Below, one piece after another: positions 21,790 to 33,935 of a DNA stretch of 64,000 nucleotides. Origin of the DNA: Siphonodentalium dalli (taxonomy: Eukaryota > Mollusca > Scaphopoda > Gadilida > Siphonodentaliidae); contig CP136068.1 in assembly GCA_032622095.1 (NCBI GenBank), forward strand, positions 162,707,465-162,771,464. Reading direction: 5' to 3'. A program made the position numbers and the translations under genes. The notes under the pieces are model-generated. The model did no database searches. It saw only the letters and a list, made by a program, of their open reading frames with translations, and was not told the origin of the DNA. How positions within the stretch are numbered: position 1 is the stretch's first letter; each line of letters starts with the position of its first letter.

Positions 21790-24050
21790 AATAACAGGAT
21801 GGCTCACACAATCATATTTGTGTAATCGTCTTGGTAGAGTTATCGATTCTCCTGGTAGGACAGCCGCCGTATTTGAAATGGCAAATACACGAGGAATTCA
21901 GAAATCGAATGAATGTTTTTTGTATCAAATGACTCACCGGCCACCTAGAGCCTGTAGAGGTAAACTGAAGTGATCTATATATTCACCGAGTATGAATCTT
22001 GGTGATTGTTACGTTTATTTCATATTAATAACGGTTGTTGACTTTATTCTGATTTATTTTAATCGGTCTGTCAGTGTCAAATTCCGACGAATACGAGTGA
22101 ATGGAAATACTGGTACATCGTTTTTGGTCAACATTCTCAACCAAAAGCAAGGAAAACTACCCAACCACTTTAATAACTGAGAAAATACGTCGTTTATATT
22201 CAATCCTTACGTACATTTGTTATTTTTGTTTTGTTGCAACTTTTAAAGAATGTTTTTAACTTTTATTTTTGTTTACATTTTTACGTTGTCTTTAAATGTG
22301 TCTGCAGTCTGTGTTGACCAGCGTGTGTGTGGGCGCAATGTGCCTGCATATGTGGCACTGTGACTATTGGTTTAGTACATGGAAATTTCAAATTCGTCCT
22401 TTCACTTTTTATCTTATTTGTAGAACTCATCTATTGGGATCACAAATCTGAAAACCTTTTTTTCAGTTTAGTTAATAGACTAATTATTGTTTGAGTTATA
22501 GACATTTTTGTACCTCAAAAAATTTCATCAAATTCAGATGGACACTCCATTTGTATTTATTCATCCTGAATCTTCCACTTAATTTTACATGGTAGTGTTC
22601 CCCAAATCAACACAATTCATAGTATATGCATGCAGTTTAATATGTGTTCAATTGTCCAATCAGAAATATTAGGCCATGTCAAATTATATGGTGATATCAT
22701 ATTCACAGCTGGAGAACATGTCCCCCCCCCACAAAATATGTTGATTCTTTCATGCAGTACAGCCTACCGGTGTGGTCAACTTAGTCACATATGTCATTGT
22801 TACATTAATAGGCAATGTCATATTTGATATCTTGTAACTCAGTCAGTATATACATCCCCTCATACCTTGATATTTGTACAACATATTAATTCATATGACA
22901 CATTAATGATTAAGTTGATTTTAACTGTTGATCTGTTGTGAATCAATTTCTCTTATTATATGTAAAATATGTTTGCCCTATCATGACATGCATGGGTCCT
23001 TGGAATCCACTTAATTTGACATTTGTAAAAATGTGTATAGATCAAGTTTTTTTAAAACATTTGTTCTAGTTTCTGTATGTATGCCTACTATGAGTCTTTC
23101 ACTATAAATTCATTGATATATATCATATAATGACATATTAGACATTAATTACCCTTCAAATAATGGTATGCTTAATAAGTGTAGATTGACATTTGTCATT
23201 TGTGAGTATTTCATAATTTACAATACACTTATTTAATTTAATGTAATGCTATTGCACCGGTACATGTATCCGTAGTAATTTTTTTTATCAAAATGCAAAA
23301 TGGGAGTTATGGGAGACGAAATTCAAATTTTCAGTAATGACAATCAGCATGCGCGATTCCATCACAGGAATCCGGGAATTTTGTTTTAAATTTTATTATA
23401 TTATTTTATATAAAAATAATATATAAATATAAAAAATACCCGGGGTGGTAACTTAATCTAATTTAAGTATGGTTAAGTCAAGAATTGCAATTCATTTGTA
23501 CTTATAGTTACGGTAAATCTATAAATCCATAATTATGTGGTGGGATCGATGCCAAATTCCATTAGGCTTTTAAAAGCGCAATTTAAGATATTAAATATGA
23601 ATTACGCCTCCTACATATTTGAAATACGCTTAAGCGTAATTGAGATATAAATGCTTTAAAATAATTGGGTTTTCTGATCTTCATACATGTGCATTGAATA
23701 CCATGTTGTATAATCTATTTAAAATGGTATCATTGTGAGCGATGCCTGACTGTACCTAGATCATTCTGAGGAATTATTTTTGAGTCAATTTAATGACATG
23801 AGATATGTAAAAGTTTTCCAATGTGTCAGCTGGACTTTGAAGTGTAGCACTTGGTTAATAATAGACTTACTAGTAATAATAGGCCTATATTAGTTATATA
23901 TACTCTATTATAATATGATAATGTACGTAAACGTAATTTGCGCCCGCTTGTTACTGTTCATGGGATTATCGGATGAGTTGTTATCTTTATAGAAGGATTT
24001 GTTGATAAACCCTAAGGGTGGATACACACCACATGGGCCTGTAACGCACT
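21790..24050. other. Intergenic, no gene seen
   Basis: AT-rich. Notable minor features: a poly-C tract near 22,721, an AT-rich palindromic patch at about 23,397-23,440 and a TACGCTTAAGCGTA palindrome near 23,626 that recurs in the 58.2-kb cluster. No exon-like frame was recognised. Confidence 0.4.
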
Positions 24051-24078
24051 CCGCTGTCCGCCCCCCCCCCATTTACGC

Positions 24079-24463
24079 TGCCCATATACGCCGCCTCTAT
24101 ATACGCGCCTGCTTCACGTTAATGGTAGTATAATAGGACAAGGGAAACTGTGGAAATTCACCCTTTTACCATCCCTCGGCAATTTACGGGTCTTCGGAGA
24201 CAATATTCGGTGGTTAAAAATTTATCAAATGTTATGTATATGAATGGTTCTGATTGGAGTTTGTGTATTGATTAATTGAAAGATGAATTCTTCGCCGATA
24301 CATCCGTGGCTATATCGTTAGCATTACTGGTGTGAATGGCCTAAATTTGTCCAATTGCCGAGGGATGGTAAAAAGGTGAATTTCCACAGTTTCCCTTGTC
24401 CTATTATACTACCATTAACGTGAAGCAGGCGCGTATACAAAAGCGGCGTATATGCATGGGCAG
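24079..24463. mobile_element. Foldback element, ~110-bp near-identical arms
   Basis: CTGCCCATATACGCCGC at 24,079 pairs with GCGGCGTATATGCATGGGCAG ending at 24,463. The arms (24,079-24,183 and 24,353-24,463) stay nearly identical through ACGTTAATGGTAGTATAATA and AACTGTGGAAATTCACC. The ~170-bp centre is unrelated. Arm identity is higher than in the 18.5-kb element, implying a younger or gene-converted copy. Confidence 0.8.
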
Positions 24464-24654
24464 AAGACATGTTTTGGACTGGCCTTAAATGTACTGATAG
24501 AAGACAATTTGACTTCGCTTAGCACTGCTCACATTGAACGTTTGATATCTGAAAAGGAAAGGAAACTCCTGATATTCTGGGTTACATTATTGTAGTGAGC
24601 ATGGCAATACATACATATATAGATGATCTCCAATGAGTTACGTTGGGATATAAG

Positions 24655-24900
24655 AATATTAAAACCCGATGATGTATTAAGTCAATCCTGCGCGAGTCCA
24701 AAATGCGCCCAAAACATTACGCGTTCGTCTTTCCAAACCCAATGACGTATCGATGGTGTTATGAGCTTGGTGTTATGAGGCGTTGCGCATTCACTGAGAA
24801 ATAACTGCAACTAGCCACGTGGGCGCCGATCAATCAGAATGCTGGATTTAGTGATGACAACACTTAGTATGTAAATATACAGATATAAATGTAAATACAC
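24655..24900 (+). repeat. Dispersed ~240-bp repeat, copy 2
   Basis: Direct copy of 15,430-15,680, sharing TAAGTCAATCCTGCGCGAGT and CCACGTGGGCGCCGA in order; the middle differs by small insertions. Non-coding. Confidence 0.65.
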
Positions 24901-25329
24901 CAAAGTTTGTCTTTGCGGGTAAAGCATCGTGTAGAAAATCTATCACAAACAAAGTGATAAACAGCGCGTGAAACTCGTGCTGTTATATATACCCTTTGTC
25001 AGATGATTTAAACCCACAAAGAGACCGGATTAATGGACCATGAGCGATACTCATTTCTCACTGAATAAATTCAATGAGCGTGCACGTGTTCGTGATAATT
25101 TATGACATGTCAATAACCATTATATCGGCTTGTCTTCTTGTCCGATTGGAAAGAGGATAGTTTGACTGCTTGCTCATGTCACCGAATCGAGTTGTCAATT
25201 AGCTGGAAACTGAACGACAAAAACGCCCCCTTAGACCCGGTTTGGCTGGTCCGCCAATGTAGATTTAAACCAGGTTTAAACTCGGAGGTTTAAACCTGAG
25301 ATAATTATATATTATTATACGGTATATAT

Positions 25330-25420
25330 CATACCACCACCAGGGCAGTCGGTAGCCGAGAGGTAGGGTACTGGTCTATCGGGCTAGCGGACCGGGGATG
25401 ATAGCCTGGTCAGGGTATTC
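25330..25420 (+). repeat. Possible tRNA-derived SINE head
   Basis: GGTAGCCGAGAGGTAGGGTA near 25,350 fits a polymerase III A box, and GGGGATGATAGCCTGGTC downstream could be a degenerate B box. The spacing is roughly that of a tRNA, but no cloverleaf is evident. The tail to about 25,500 is unique here. Confidence 0.35.
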
Positions 25421-25519
25421 TGACATAAATCAGAACCAAGTTTGTCAGGCCGAAATAACGCTACTACATGGAGTCACCACTGGAGTTACTCGAGCTACCT
25501 AGCCCAACGCATACGCTTC

Positions 25520-27310
25520 AGTAAATTGAAGGCATCGGAATAATATTTATCTAGTAGAAGACATGCAATAATTGAATAATCCTTTCTTATCGAAGTTGTT
25601 TCCGTTACCTGTTTACGGTCGTTCCCCTATTTTGATTTGTCGTATATTTCGTGTAAAACAGTTTGTTGTATTATTACCGAAATTCAATTACAGTTTCTGC
25701 AAATGTTACCGGATGTCTTGGTTATATTACTAATCTTGGAAAATATCCACAGAAAAACATTGGATGTCACCTTTTGTGTTAGGATAGGATATGATAGGAT
25801 ATTATATTGTTATACTGTGGGAATAGGACATTACTCTTCGTTCTACTACAATTTCCCAAAATAACTCGAATCGCGTGAAACCCGAAGTGTGTTGTTCCGC
25901 GAAACAACCTCATAGCCCATGTCATGTCACCAGAACAGCGAGACAATATACACCGGGGCTGGAATGGTTGCGTGATGTGCTTTCAACGCCGGAATACATC
26001 GCGACTAATTTCTCAATAGTGACCATTCAAATATGTCACGATGCTGCTATTGTAGGGCACTTTGGTGTGCATGATCCACGAATTCATGTCCACACGAAAG
26101 AGTCTTTTGATGACATTCCACGAAAATTGATATCGACGAAATCGAAGCCATTCACAGTATATATTCGTTCATGTTTCCGCTCATATTACTATGGCACCAT
26201 ATGATTTTCTATGAAGAAATGCCCGAAAACACATACTGTGGACGTACCCTTACTAATTCATAATCAATTTTAACATTCTATCCTCTTAAATATATCGTGT
26301 AGAGTATGGGACAATTGATAAATGCTATGGTGTTATCAAGGATCTAACCATCAAGATCCCTGCACATAATTAACATATAAGAATCACCACGCACAATTTC
26401 TCCATGCGTTTAAACATATAGCCTTATCGATATAGTACATGTAAAATCATGTTAACCAAAAAAATAATATTGCCCTAATTATAGGCTAACTGTAACATAT
26501 AACATTTAACGACAAATAATCATACCCTCTTTTGCCATTTGAATAATTGTCACGATGATTAGCGCTTTGGAATGTATATACCTCGTCCTAAGCATTATTA
26601 CATGCATGTATATGAAACAGATTGGTTCAGGTGGGATGGCTCTGGTGTGCATACATGGTTCAAAGTTTAAAAACTATTGGACAATTCTATACATTGGAAT
26701 ACGGAACACTATCCCATAACTTGATCACACGACACAATATTAGTAAACTAAACATTTAAATGAAACACAACTGAATCAGTCTTCCGAAGAACACAGATTT
26801 ATAACTTATTATAAGAATAAATACATGATTGTCGGATATGTTTAGATTGTAGACCGTCGATTAACAGCGCCATTCAATCACAGACTAAACATAAAATAAA
26901 AGATCGAATGTTTGGTGAGAAAATCAGTTTGAAGGTAATTTGAATATGACAATTATGTCAGCATAATACCAAGAATGAATTGTTATGCACGAGCAGTGGA
27001 AAGATATCACGGACTGTGAGATAACAGCTTATTGACTAAAAGACACAGTTGGGCACTGTCGCCCGAAATGCCTGTGGGATAAACATTCTCGCTAGTCAAT
27101 TATACTTTCCCGCCACCTGTATGAAATGTTATATCTGCCGACGATAGGGATGCGATGTTCGACATTCTACAATACAAACATAGCAATTAAACGAAAAAAA
27201 TATTTCCACCCAATTGCTTGCACACATTGTCGTGTCCTAAAGAATTCATCGCTTTGCACTAACAATCACTTCATAATATTCTTTGTCAATGGTGTGCATG
27301 CACCAACATG
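25520..27310. other. Intergenic, no confident gene
   Basis: Contains a 109-residue frame at 25,875-26,204 with ordinary composition but no recognised domain or splice context, and otherwise AT-rich sequence. Confidence 0.35.
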
Positions 27311-27316
27311 CTTTCG

Positions 27317-27904
27317 AAATCCGATTTATTTTACTTTGGTAGTGTCATACATTTTTAAAGAATAATTGCACTTGTAACTTCCACAAATTGTTATGCACCC
27401 ATGCATTTGACATTTGCGTTTTGTGTTACATAAATGTATACCCATCTAACAGTTGTGTCGTCGATATATAATTATGCCTGACACGCTGCAGTCATGCTGG
27501 GTACCAACAATAGCTCTTCCATGCGATGCATTTGTACCAAATATACACCTAAATGTGGCGACATGCAACGACCCCGTCTGCGTTAGTAGTTTCTACGCGC
27601 AATCTCAAATCCGATTTATTTTACTTTGGTAGTGTCATACATTTTGAAAGAATAAGTGCACATGAAACTTCCACAAATTGTTATGTATTCATGCGTTTGA
27701 CATTTGCGTATCGTGTCACATAACTTTATACCCCTTTATGTCGTCGACATATAATTATATAAAACCTGAGTGTCCAAACACACCGCAGTCATGCTGGGTA
27801 CCAACAATAGCTCTTCCATGCGATGCATTTGTACCAAATATACACCTAAATGTGGCGACATGCAATGACCCCGTCTGCGTTAGTGGTTTCTACACGCAAT
27901 CGCG
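27317..27904 (+). repeat. Tandem duplication, ~290-bp unit, two copies
   Basis: AAATCCGATTTATTTTACTT begins at 27,317 and again at 27,607, and the units match closely to GTCTGCGTTAGTRGTTTCTA. Copy 2 has a short extra segment near 27,760. The frame at 27,678-27,944 lies inside copy 2 and is probably not a gene. High identity suggests a recent event. Confidence 0.85.
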
Positions 27905-28145
27905 CAATCTTATATTGAATTTTATCCTCTCTCGCTTTGACTGACAATGCCATGATACATATGCCACATATTGTAGCTCTATAATGATTAACAAAACAAT
28001 TCCGTAGCCTCGCTATATTGGTATTAATGTATAAAACCATTTCAAGAATGTGACCCCAGAATATAAAGTACATATTATGTGTCTCCATAACTTTGGTTTT
28101 AAACATGTGTCTTCCGAATACCGCACGTAGTGTTATTACTGCATA

Positions 28146-28217
28146 GGTCTCCCTAATATGGTTTATGTTGTATATCAAAATTAGCAAACATTAGGGAGAC
28201 GGTATTAGGGGGACACT
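28146..28217. repeat. Short foldback with ATTAGGGAGAC ends
   Basis: GTCTCCCTAAT (28,146) and ATTAGGGAGAC (28,190) are inverted over ~35 bp, followed by ATTAGGGGGACAC. Related motifs lie at 15,700-15,790. Confidence 0.5.
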
Positions 28218-28613
28218 TATGATATATTTTTTAATATTATAATATTCATAACAAATGACATCAGCTATGTTTTTTCGATTAATACTAAATGCACTCACCA
28301 CACCCAGACGCTGTGCTTTGCATATAAATTGTACTTGTACAATGTGCTGTTCCAATATAATGGTAGATCCGTTCAATATTCGAACCAATTTTCAGACTGA
28401 TAAGTCTCTGAACTCTCGAAGAAAGGATGGCTATGTCGTGGGCAAGATCGTCGCAGTTTGGGCTAGATGCGGTAAGAACGGGTTCAGTGTTCCTTTCCGA
28501 TCAATATATGGCCATTTAAGTTCACGCTTACTGGATCAAAGCATATTTGAAGAAATGAACAATCATACTGAGTCCTTGACTCCATAAATTAAAACTGATA
28601 CATATATTTTCAG

Positions 28614-28974
28614 GAATTAGATATGCTGATATGCAGATCAGTCGACAATGATGGGCAGTTCTGTAATGGCCAACTGAGCGAAGACGATGACGCTTGCGGT
28701 GAATGTGGATACTCAGAAACAAACACTGCAGAAATAGTTGTAAAATGTCCAGAATGTCAGACCAAACTCGCTTCATTGACACAGAAATTCTGTAAGGGTT
28801 GTAAAAGTAAAATCAACTGCGAATGGCTAGCCAATCAGGTTACACAGCTTTCCAAACCACCAATGCAGTATCCGGACATGGACATGTGTTCAACAGCTCC
28901 TATAACACCAATGCAGTACCCGAACATGGCCATGGGTTCAATGGCCGGCGATTATCCTTCATATGGATTTCAAG
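28614..28974 (+). CDS. Probable internal exon: double zinc-ribbon protein (partial)
   Basis: The frame GAA TTA GAT ATG follows a TATATTTTCAG acceptor (AG at 28,612-28,613), and a CAAG|GTGAAA donor lies at 28,974/28,975. The exon is 361 nt and opens with a Met three codons in. The peptide has two paired-cysteine ribbons: CNGQL..CGECG near residues 14-28 and CPECQ..FCKGCKSK near residues 42-62 (Met = 1), the zinc-binding spacing of double zinc-ribbon (DZR) domains. A Pro/Met-rich tail follows, with two PMQYPxM repeats. Translation past the donor becomes low-complexity, supporting splicing there. Partner exons were not found in the window. DZR domains occur in many unrelated proteins, so the product cannot be named. 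Confidence 0.5.
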
Positions 28975-28979
28975 GTGAA

Positions 28980-29630
28980 ATATTTTATGACATATTCTGT
29001 TCGCTAGTATCTATCTCTGTGGCTGGCGTCACGCGTATATCGCAGCAGCGATGGCATAACTATGTTTTATTATGGTACACTTTGGTTTACATCGGGTCTC
29101 GAAATAATTCATTATGCCATAAATTGTGACATAGGAATTTCGCAGTTATAACATTTTGAGTGAAATGATCATTAAAACAGATCCAGATGACTGATGTATC
29201 GGTCAATACACAAGTAAACCCAATGTTTTGCGTCTTTAAACGTTCGAGTTTACAGCCAACAGTCGGGCCAAACATGATAGGTTCGGCCATGCAACACACG
29301 ACGTAATATTTCGTCACGCAGTAGCGGGTATAAAAGCTGATACAAATATGTTTAGCACTAACTTCCAACAAATGCATTCACGTTCGTCCCCAATGATACG
29401 ATGAATCAAATAATGTGGGTTAAAGACGCAACATTTGTTGCCGTTTGGGTCAGGGATGGAGAGAGAAGAGACAGTAACATTGACGAGAATGATTTAGTCG
29501 CTGATATCCACCAAAGTTATAAATTTTGATATAGTCATCGCCATAATTCGTTCTAAGGAGTTTTTAGCATTCAAAAGTCACAACCTCGACAAATGGTAAC
29601 CGGATTAAGTCACTTGAACAAATATATATG
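28980..29630. other. Probable intron or intergenic sequence downstream of the zinc-ribbon exon
   Basis: If the donor at 28,974 is real this is intronic. A TATAAAAG box near 29,330 precedes a 43-codon frame at 29,401, but neither has further support. Confidence 0.35.
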
Positions 29631-29639
29631 CTCAACTGA

Positions 29640-30170
29640 CATGTGTATATGGGGACGGGAATCAGGGCATTCATATAGCGAGGTAGCATCAACAGATACA
29701 TAGAAGACATCATCAAAGGTATATGTATCATTATATTTAAGAGATACATATATTTTTGCAAAATGAGGGACATTGAACCGTAAGAGTATGCCATGCTGGG
29801 GTGGCTCATGTATTTTAACAATATCGAGTCTGCCCCATTCAAGATATTGTCCACAAAAAGATACAACGTGTCGAGAGAGATGACACGTATAGAAGGCCTG
29901 TTCAAAAATAGTGGTCACAGTGTGCAGTCAAATATAGTTACTTCTGAGATAAAAGAAAACCACAGTCAGTTTGCACATGACTTTTCAGGATCCTCTACTA
30001 TTGGCATCATTTATACAAGGGTACATCTGCCCGATACATATTATTTCTTTCAGTGTTTTAGAACAGACTCATAGCCTAACATAAACCACTTAAAATCTCG
30101 CTTTGTGTTGGGTACATGTAGCTGATATATAGCAACATTTCTTTTACACTTAGAATACTTAGCCAGTGTA
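29640..30170. repeat. Dispersed ~500-bp repeat, copy 1 (inverse of 54,780-55,320)
   Basis: GGTCACAGTGTGCAGTCAAA, GATAAAAGAAAACC, AGGATCCTC and AAGAGATACATATAT are found in reverse complement and reverse order at 54,780-55,320. The minus- and plus-strand frames here (29,564-30,074) are therefore repeat-derived. Confidence 0.65.
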
Positions 30171-30179
30171 TAGCACTAT

Positions 30180-30985
30180 TTGTAGAGGAGCACCTGAACA
30201 TTTCTTAAAGCATCCGTATCGTCATGGATATATGATAAGCTGGTGTCATCAAAATATTAGTTTAACCCACTAGATTTACCTATACATCTCTATGTAAAGC
30301 CCAATTCTCATGCTATGTTTTTTTTTCGAAATAATGTGTTTATGATGTTCATATTTTGATCCCAATAGAAAATATTTAAAACAAAAACAAACGTCAATTT
30401 CAACAACGTCGTCTTTATGATTTAAAAAATGATAATTCTGAAGTACGTGCAGTTATAAATACATAATTACTGGTTTATTTGTGGGACGAATTAATCATGA
30501 TAAACAAAATAACAATCACTCCAACAAGGTGACCTACCCATGTATAAGAATGACATTTTGTGGCGCCATTTGGATATCAAATTTATGATAATACGTCGAA
30601 CACTTACTAACTTAATACGTATAACATTAACAAGTATTTGCTATTCCCTCCATATGTCCACAATAGAGTGTTTCACATCACTTTAACATGGGCAACGTCA
30701 AGTAATCCTGCTAGTATTAAATGATCTTCTATAATTACGGTGAACATCAGTAGAATATAAATGGGAATAAAATAAAGTAACACCATTTAAGACTCATTTG
30801 AGTTTTTAAAAAAACACGAGCTTTCAGCTATCTAGTAGCCTTTATCAAGTATGAAGTGAACAAATAGTGAAAAGTCGTTGACGTTGAAAGTGTCCATCAC
30901 GATGACGTGCATAACAAGATTGACGGAAAGCATCTACGTCGCGGCTGCTCCCGGGTGCCGAGTTCCCCGAAAATTATGCAGTACA
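30180..30985. other. Intergenic, no gene seen
   Basis: AT-rich, without long frames or recognised repeats. Confidence 0.4.
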
Positions 30986-30992
30986 GCGTAAT

Positions 30993-31490
30993 GTGAGAGA
31001 TATATAGAATATAGGAGAGATATGTAGAATATAGGAGAGATAATTTCGTTGATCTTACTATAGGGCAGTTACTGTCAAACTAATTATATCTAGGTTAGTC
31101 ATTATTTCGAGGCATGGATGATAGTTAGTAAAACTATAACTAGGTTAGTCATAAAAATACCTTTGCTAGGCTAACATAATAAAGCAAAAGTAGTTAACAT
31201 CATATGACTATATGGCATAGAATTAAATTCAGATTAACAATTTCTAGGTTAGTTATAATATACATTTCCAGGATAATGGGTTATAGTCGGACTGACTATA
31301 TCTAGGTTAGTTATAAAAATACTCTTTCTAGACTAATAGTATACAGAAAATGGCATGACTTATAGTTAGTCTAACATTTTCAATGTTTGTCACTATATAC
31401 TACGCTAATGGGTTATAATCAGGCTAACTATTTCCAGGTTAGTCACTAATATGTATATATATATACATATATATATATAATATATATATG
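30993..31490. repeat. AT-rich degenerate satellite with CTAGGTTAGT motif
   Basis: Starts with a 22-bp doublet (GAGATATRTAGAATATAGGA). The motif CTAGGTTAGT, or close variants such as CCAGGTTAGT, recurs near 31,092, 31,142, 31,244, 31,302 and 31,435 with TATAGT..CTAAC between, giving an irregular ~50-100-bp spacing. It ends in a (TA)n tract at 31,450-31,490. Confidence 0.55.
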
Positions 31491-31499
31491 TGTGTATAA

Positions 31500-32700
31500 A
31501 AAAGAGAGCTAAGTCCCCCATCATGTGAACGGTTGGTGTTACAGAATAATTTGTTCTATTAAGTTCAATATAGATGTTAAACGATTGATAATATATATGT
31601 CGTGAATGATGTCAGATACTGTGTTAAATGTTAAAAAATTAAATATTCACAGCGAATAAACCCATTCATGTAAAAACCACAGGTCTGTCACTAGAATTTT
31701 AGGAACGTTCTATTCGCGTAGATTAGCAGGCATCACATTTCAAAAATACCCTCTCGAAGTGGTAGAAATCTTAATGTATAACCATTATTGGTTCCTTTAA
31801 TGAACATGAATGAAGGGAATATATTCAACTAAAACTACTCATTTTGAAATATTAAAAATTGTTACCTAGAAAATGTGTGTTATACTTAATGTAGCTATCC
31901 CATAGACAATCAAGCATGTTAAATGATAATTAATATGTAATTAATCAGTTGCATATATCATATGGACTTATAGATCTAGATATAATTTGAAAATCTACAC
32001 TATTTTACCAAAACAAACACTGGGACAATTAGCAACTATTCTTCTGTCTGTTGATTTGAAGGCAACAAATTTCAATTCTGACACAAACTCAATATTTCAG
32101 AAGGGTCAAAAACAATCGAAATATAAAAAGGATGTGCTTTTAATGAAGTTATAAATGAAAAGCATGATAAATAACAAAACAATTAAAATATGAACATCCA
32201 ATGTAATTACAATCATCATACAACAAATTGTTGAGCAAATACTAAATTGTTGCTATGCGAATGTCTCTGTTTATATACGGTAAAACATTAATTTATTCAA
32301 TCTATATATAGTCCTAAATAATGATGCAATTCGAGAATTCCTCGCATTAAACTAACACATAATATCACAACAGAAATATCCAGCACAGTCTAAATTCCGT
32401 ACACAAGATACTAAAGCTAATATATTAAATCTATATATAGTCACAAAACATGATGTCATTGTAAGAGATGTCATAGTCGCATACCTACATCCATTTATTT
32501 ATGTCAAGCCATTCATAAGCTGAAGTTTATCTCTGTCCGAAACAAATAATTTAGTCATCTCCACTCCCTCAAAAGTCACATTACATAAAAAATGTCATTG
32601 AGTCTAGCATTTCGTTGATAAGTCGCATTTATCACCGTACACAGAGAGTAATGTATTACCCCTGACAAGTCACATATTTACCACTGAATTTTGTATCTGT
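31500..32700. other. AT-rich intergenic with weak duplications
   Basis: TCAATCTATATATAGTCCTAAA near 32,298 is echoed by TAAATCTATATATAGTCACAAA near 32,427, a ~130-bp weak duplication. No gene was recognised. Confidence 0.4.
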
Positions 32701-32724
32701 ATACATTCCACAGCTGATAAACAC

Positions 32725-32732
32725 TATATAAG
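32725..32732 (+). promoter_or_regulatory. Candidate TATA box
   Basis: TATATAAG lies about 29 bp before an ATG (32,754) that is followed by a consensus splice donor. The spacing suits a TATA-directed start near 32,755, although the first ATG would then sit almost at the cap site. Confidence 0.3.
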
Positions 32733-32753
32733 TCGAGCGATAATAGCTGTTCC

Positions 32754-33209
32754 ATGCATGCTTTATTCTATGGATTTAAAATTGCTATTCGCCAGGTAAG
32801 TTTAATTATATTATGATTTCAAATAACTTTTCGACAGTTAATTAATATCTTATACAACCTATGTGTTATGTAACTTATAACAAAATTAGTATAATTAAAC
32901 TCAAGTTCGTATGTTTTTTTACTGGCTGTCGGAGCAAAACAATATTTTTATAGATGTATGATTGTAATGCATAGGAGCTGTTCATCTCAGTTAACTTAAA
33001 TGGCATTAAGATATATGAATAGAGTACACCATGTTTAAAGCAGTTGTCTCAAAATGCTACGAAGATTTATATTATTATTTGGATTTCTTAACAGATTTGC
33101 TTTGATACAGGCCATCAAAATGGATCGACCATCAGAGTTGAAAATGGATATGAATAATTTTACCCTAGCATTCATAATAAATAGGTCCCATTCACATCAT
33201 ATTTCTTAA
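32754..33209 (+). CDS. Candidate two-exon small gene (weak)
   Basis: A 14-codon exon (32,754-32,795) ends in CGCCAG|GTAAGT, a near-ideal donor. A T-rich stretch with TTCTTAAC (possible branch site) ends in GATACAG at 33,110, and joining there keeps the frame for 32 more codons to TAA at 33,207-33,209. An alternative start at 32,758 in another frame begins with Met and a hydrophobic run, but that frame stops soon after the same acceptor. The product has no recognisable domain, and the second exon runs into a degenerate repeat, so a non-coding first exon is equally possible. Confidence 0.22.
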
Positions 33210-33435
33210 AAGTGTGCTAATAGTTAACACAAAAATTATATTAATTAATAGTATCATTAAATAGCGTGTATTATCTTTACATACAACTCATTCGCCCCCA
33301 TTATCTGAAAATATTATTAGATAGGCAATGCTGATATCAAATATCTTAAAAGGGGAACTAATAATTAATTAATCCCTAAAATGGTTTGATGATAATGATT
33401 ATATTATCAATAAAGATCGTATGTTATCTGTTCAA
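33170..33435. repeat. Degenerate tandem pair, ~170-bp spacing
   Basis: TTCTTAAAAGTGTGCTAAT near 33,203 and ATCTTAAAAGGGGAACTAAT near 33,343, with similar following words (AATTAAT, GATTATATT or GTATTATC), suggest two old units. They are related to 16,340-16,530. Confidence 0.35.
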
Positions 33436-33935
33436 ACATATGCAGGTATATTATTGCACAAAAAAACACTAATGACCTCAAATGAAAGGTTCACTAATCT
33501 CATTGTTTACCAATGTGTACCCTAATCAGTTCTATACAAATTACGGTTTTGAACATGTATCTAGCAAAAATAGCACGCCAAACGAATTAGTTTCTTCAAA
33601 TTAACATTCCATTTGATTTTACAGAGTAATATTAGGTTACGTTCATACCACCCCAAAATTGCCTGGCATTATTTTTCACACATTCCAGTATAGAACGATA
33701 CAAAGTTACAAAAGCTGAATATAAAATGCCTATACAGTACGATGCAGCCAAATACACGCGTAATACAAAATAATATAATTTCACTGCTATGCCTGTCAGT
33801 AGTATGCACATGAGCAATACAAACATATGTACTTTCACTGCTGTTTGTCAATACTATGCAATTATATCGTAGAACTAATCACGCAGTAATATTAAGCCAA
33901 TGTGCTAGATGCGCCATTACATGTGAATTGTGAAA

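Noticed and set aside
29330-29530. TATAAAAG box followed by a 43-codon frame
   Set aside because: No splice site, no domain, and the spacing from box to ATG is arbitrary; kept only as a note.
29564-30074. Overlapping ~100-codon frames on both strands
   Set aside because: The region is a dispersed repeat also found inverted at 54,780-55,320, and frames on both strands overlap.
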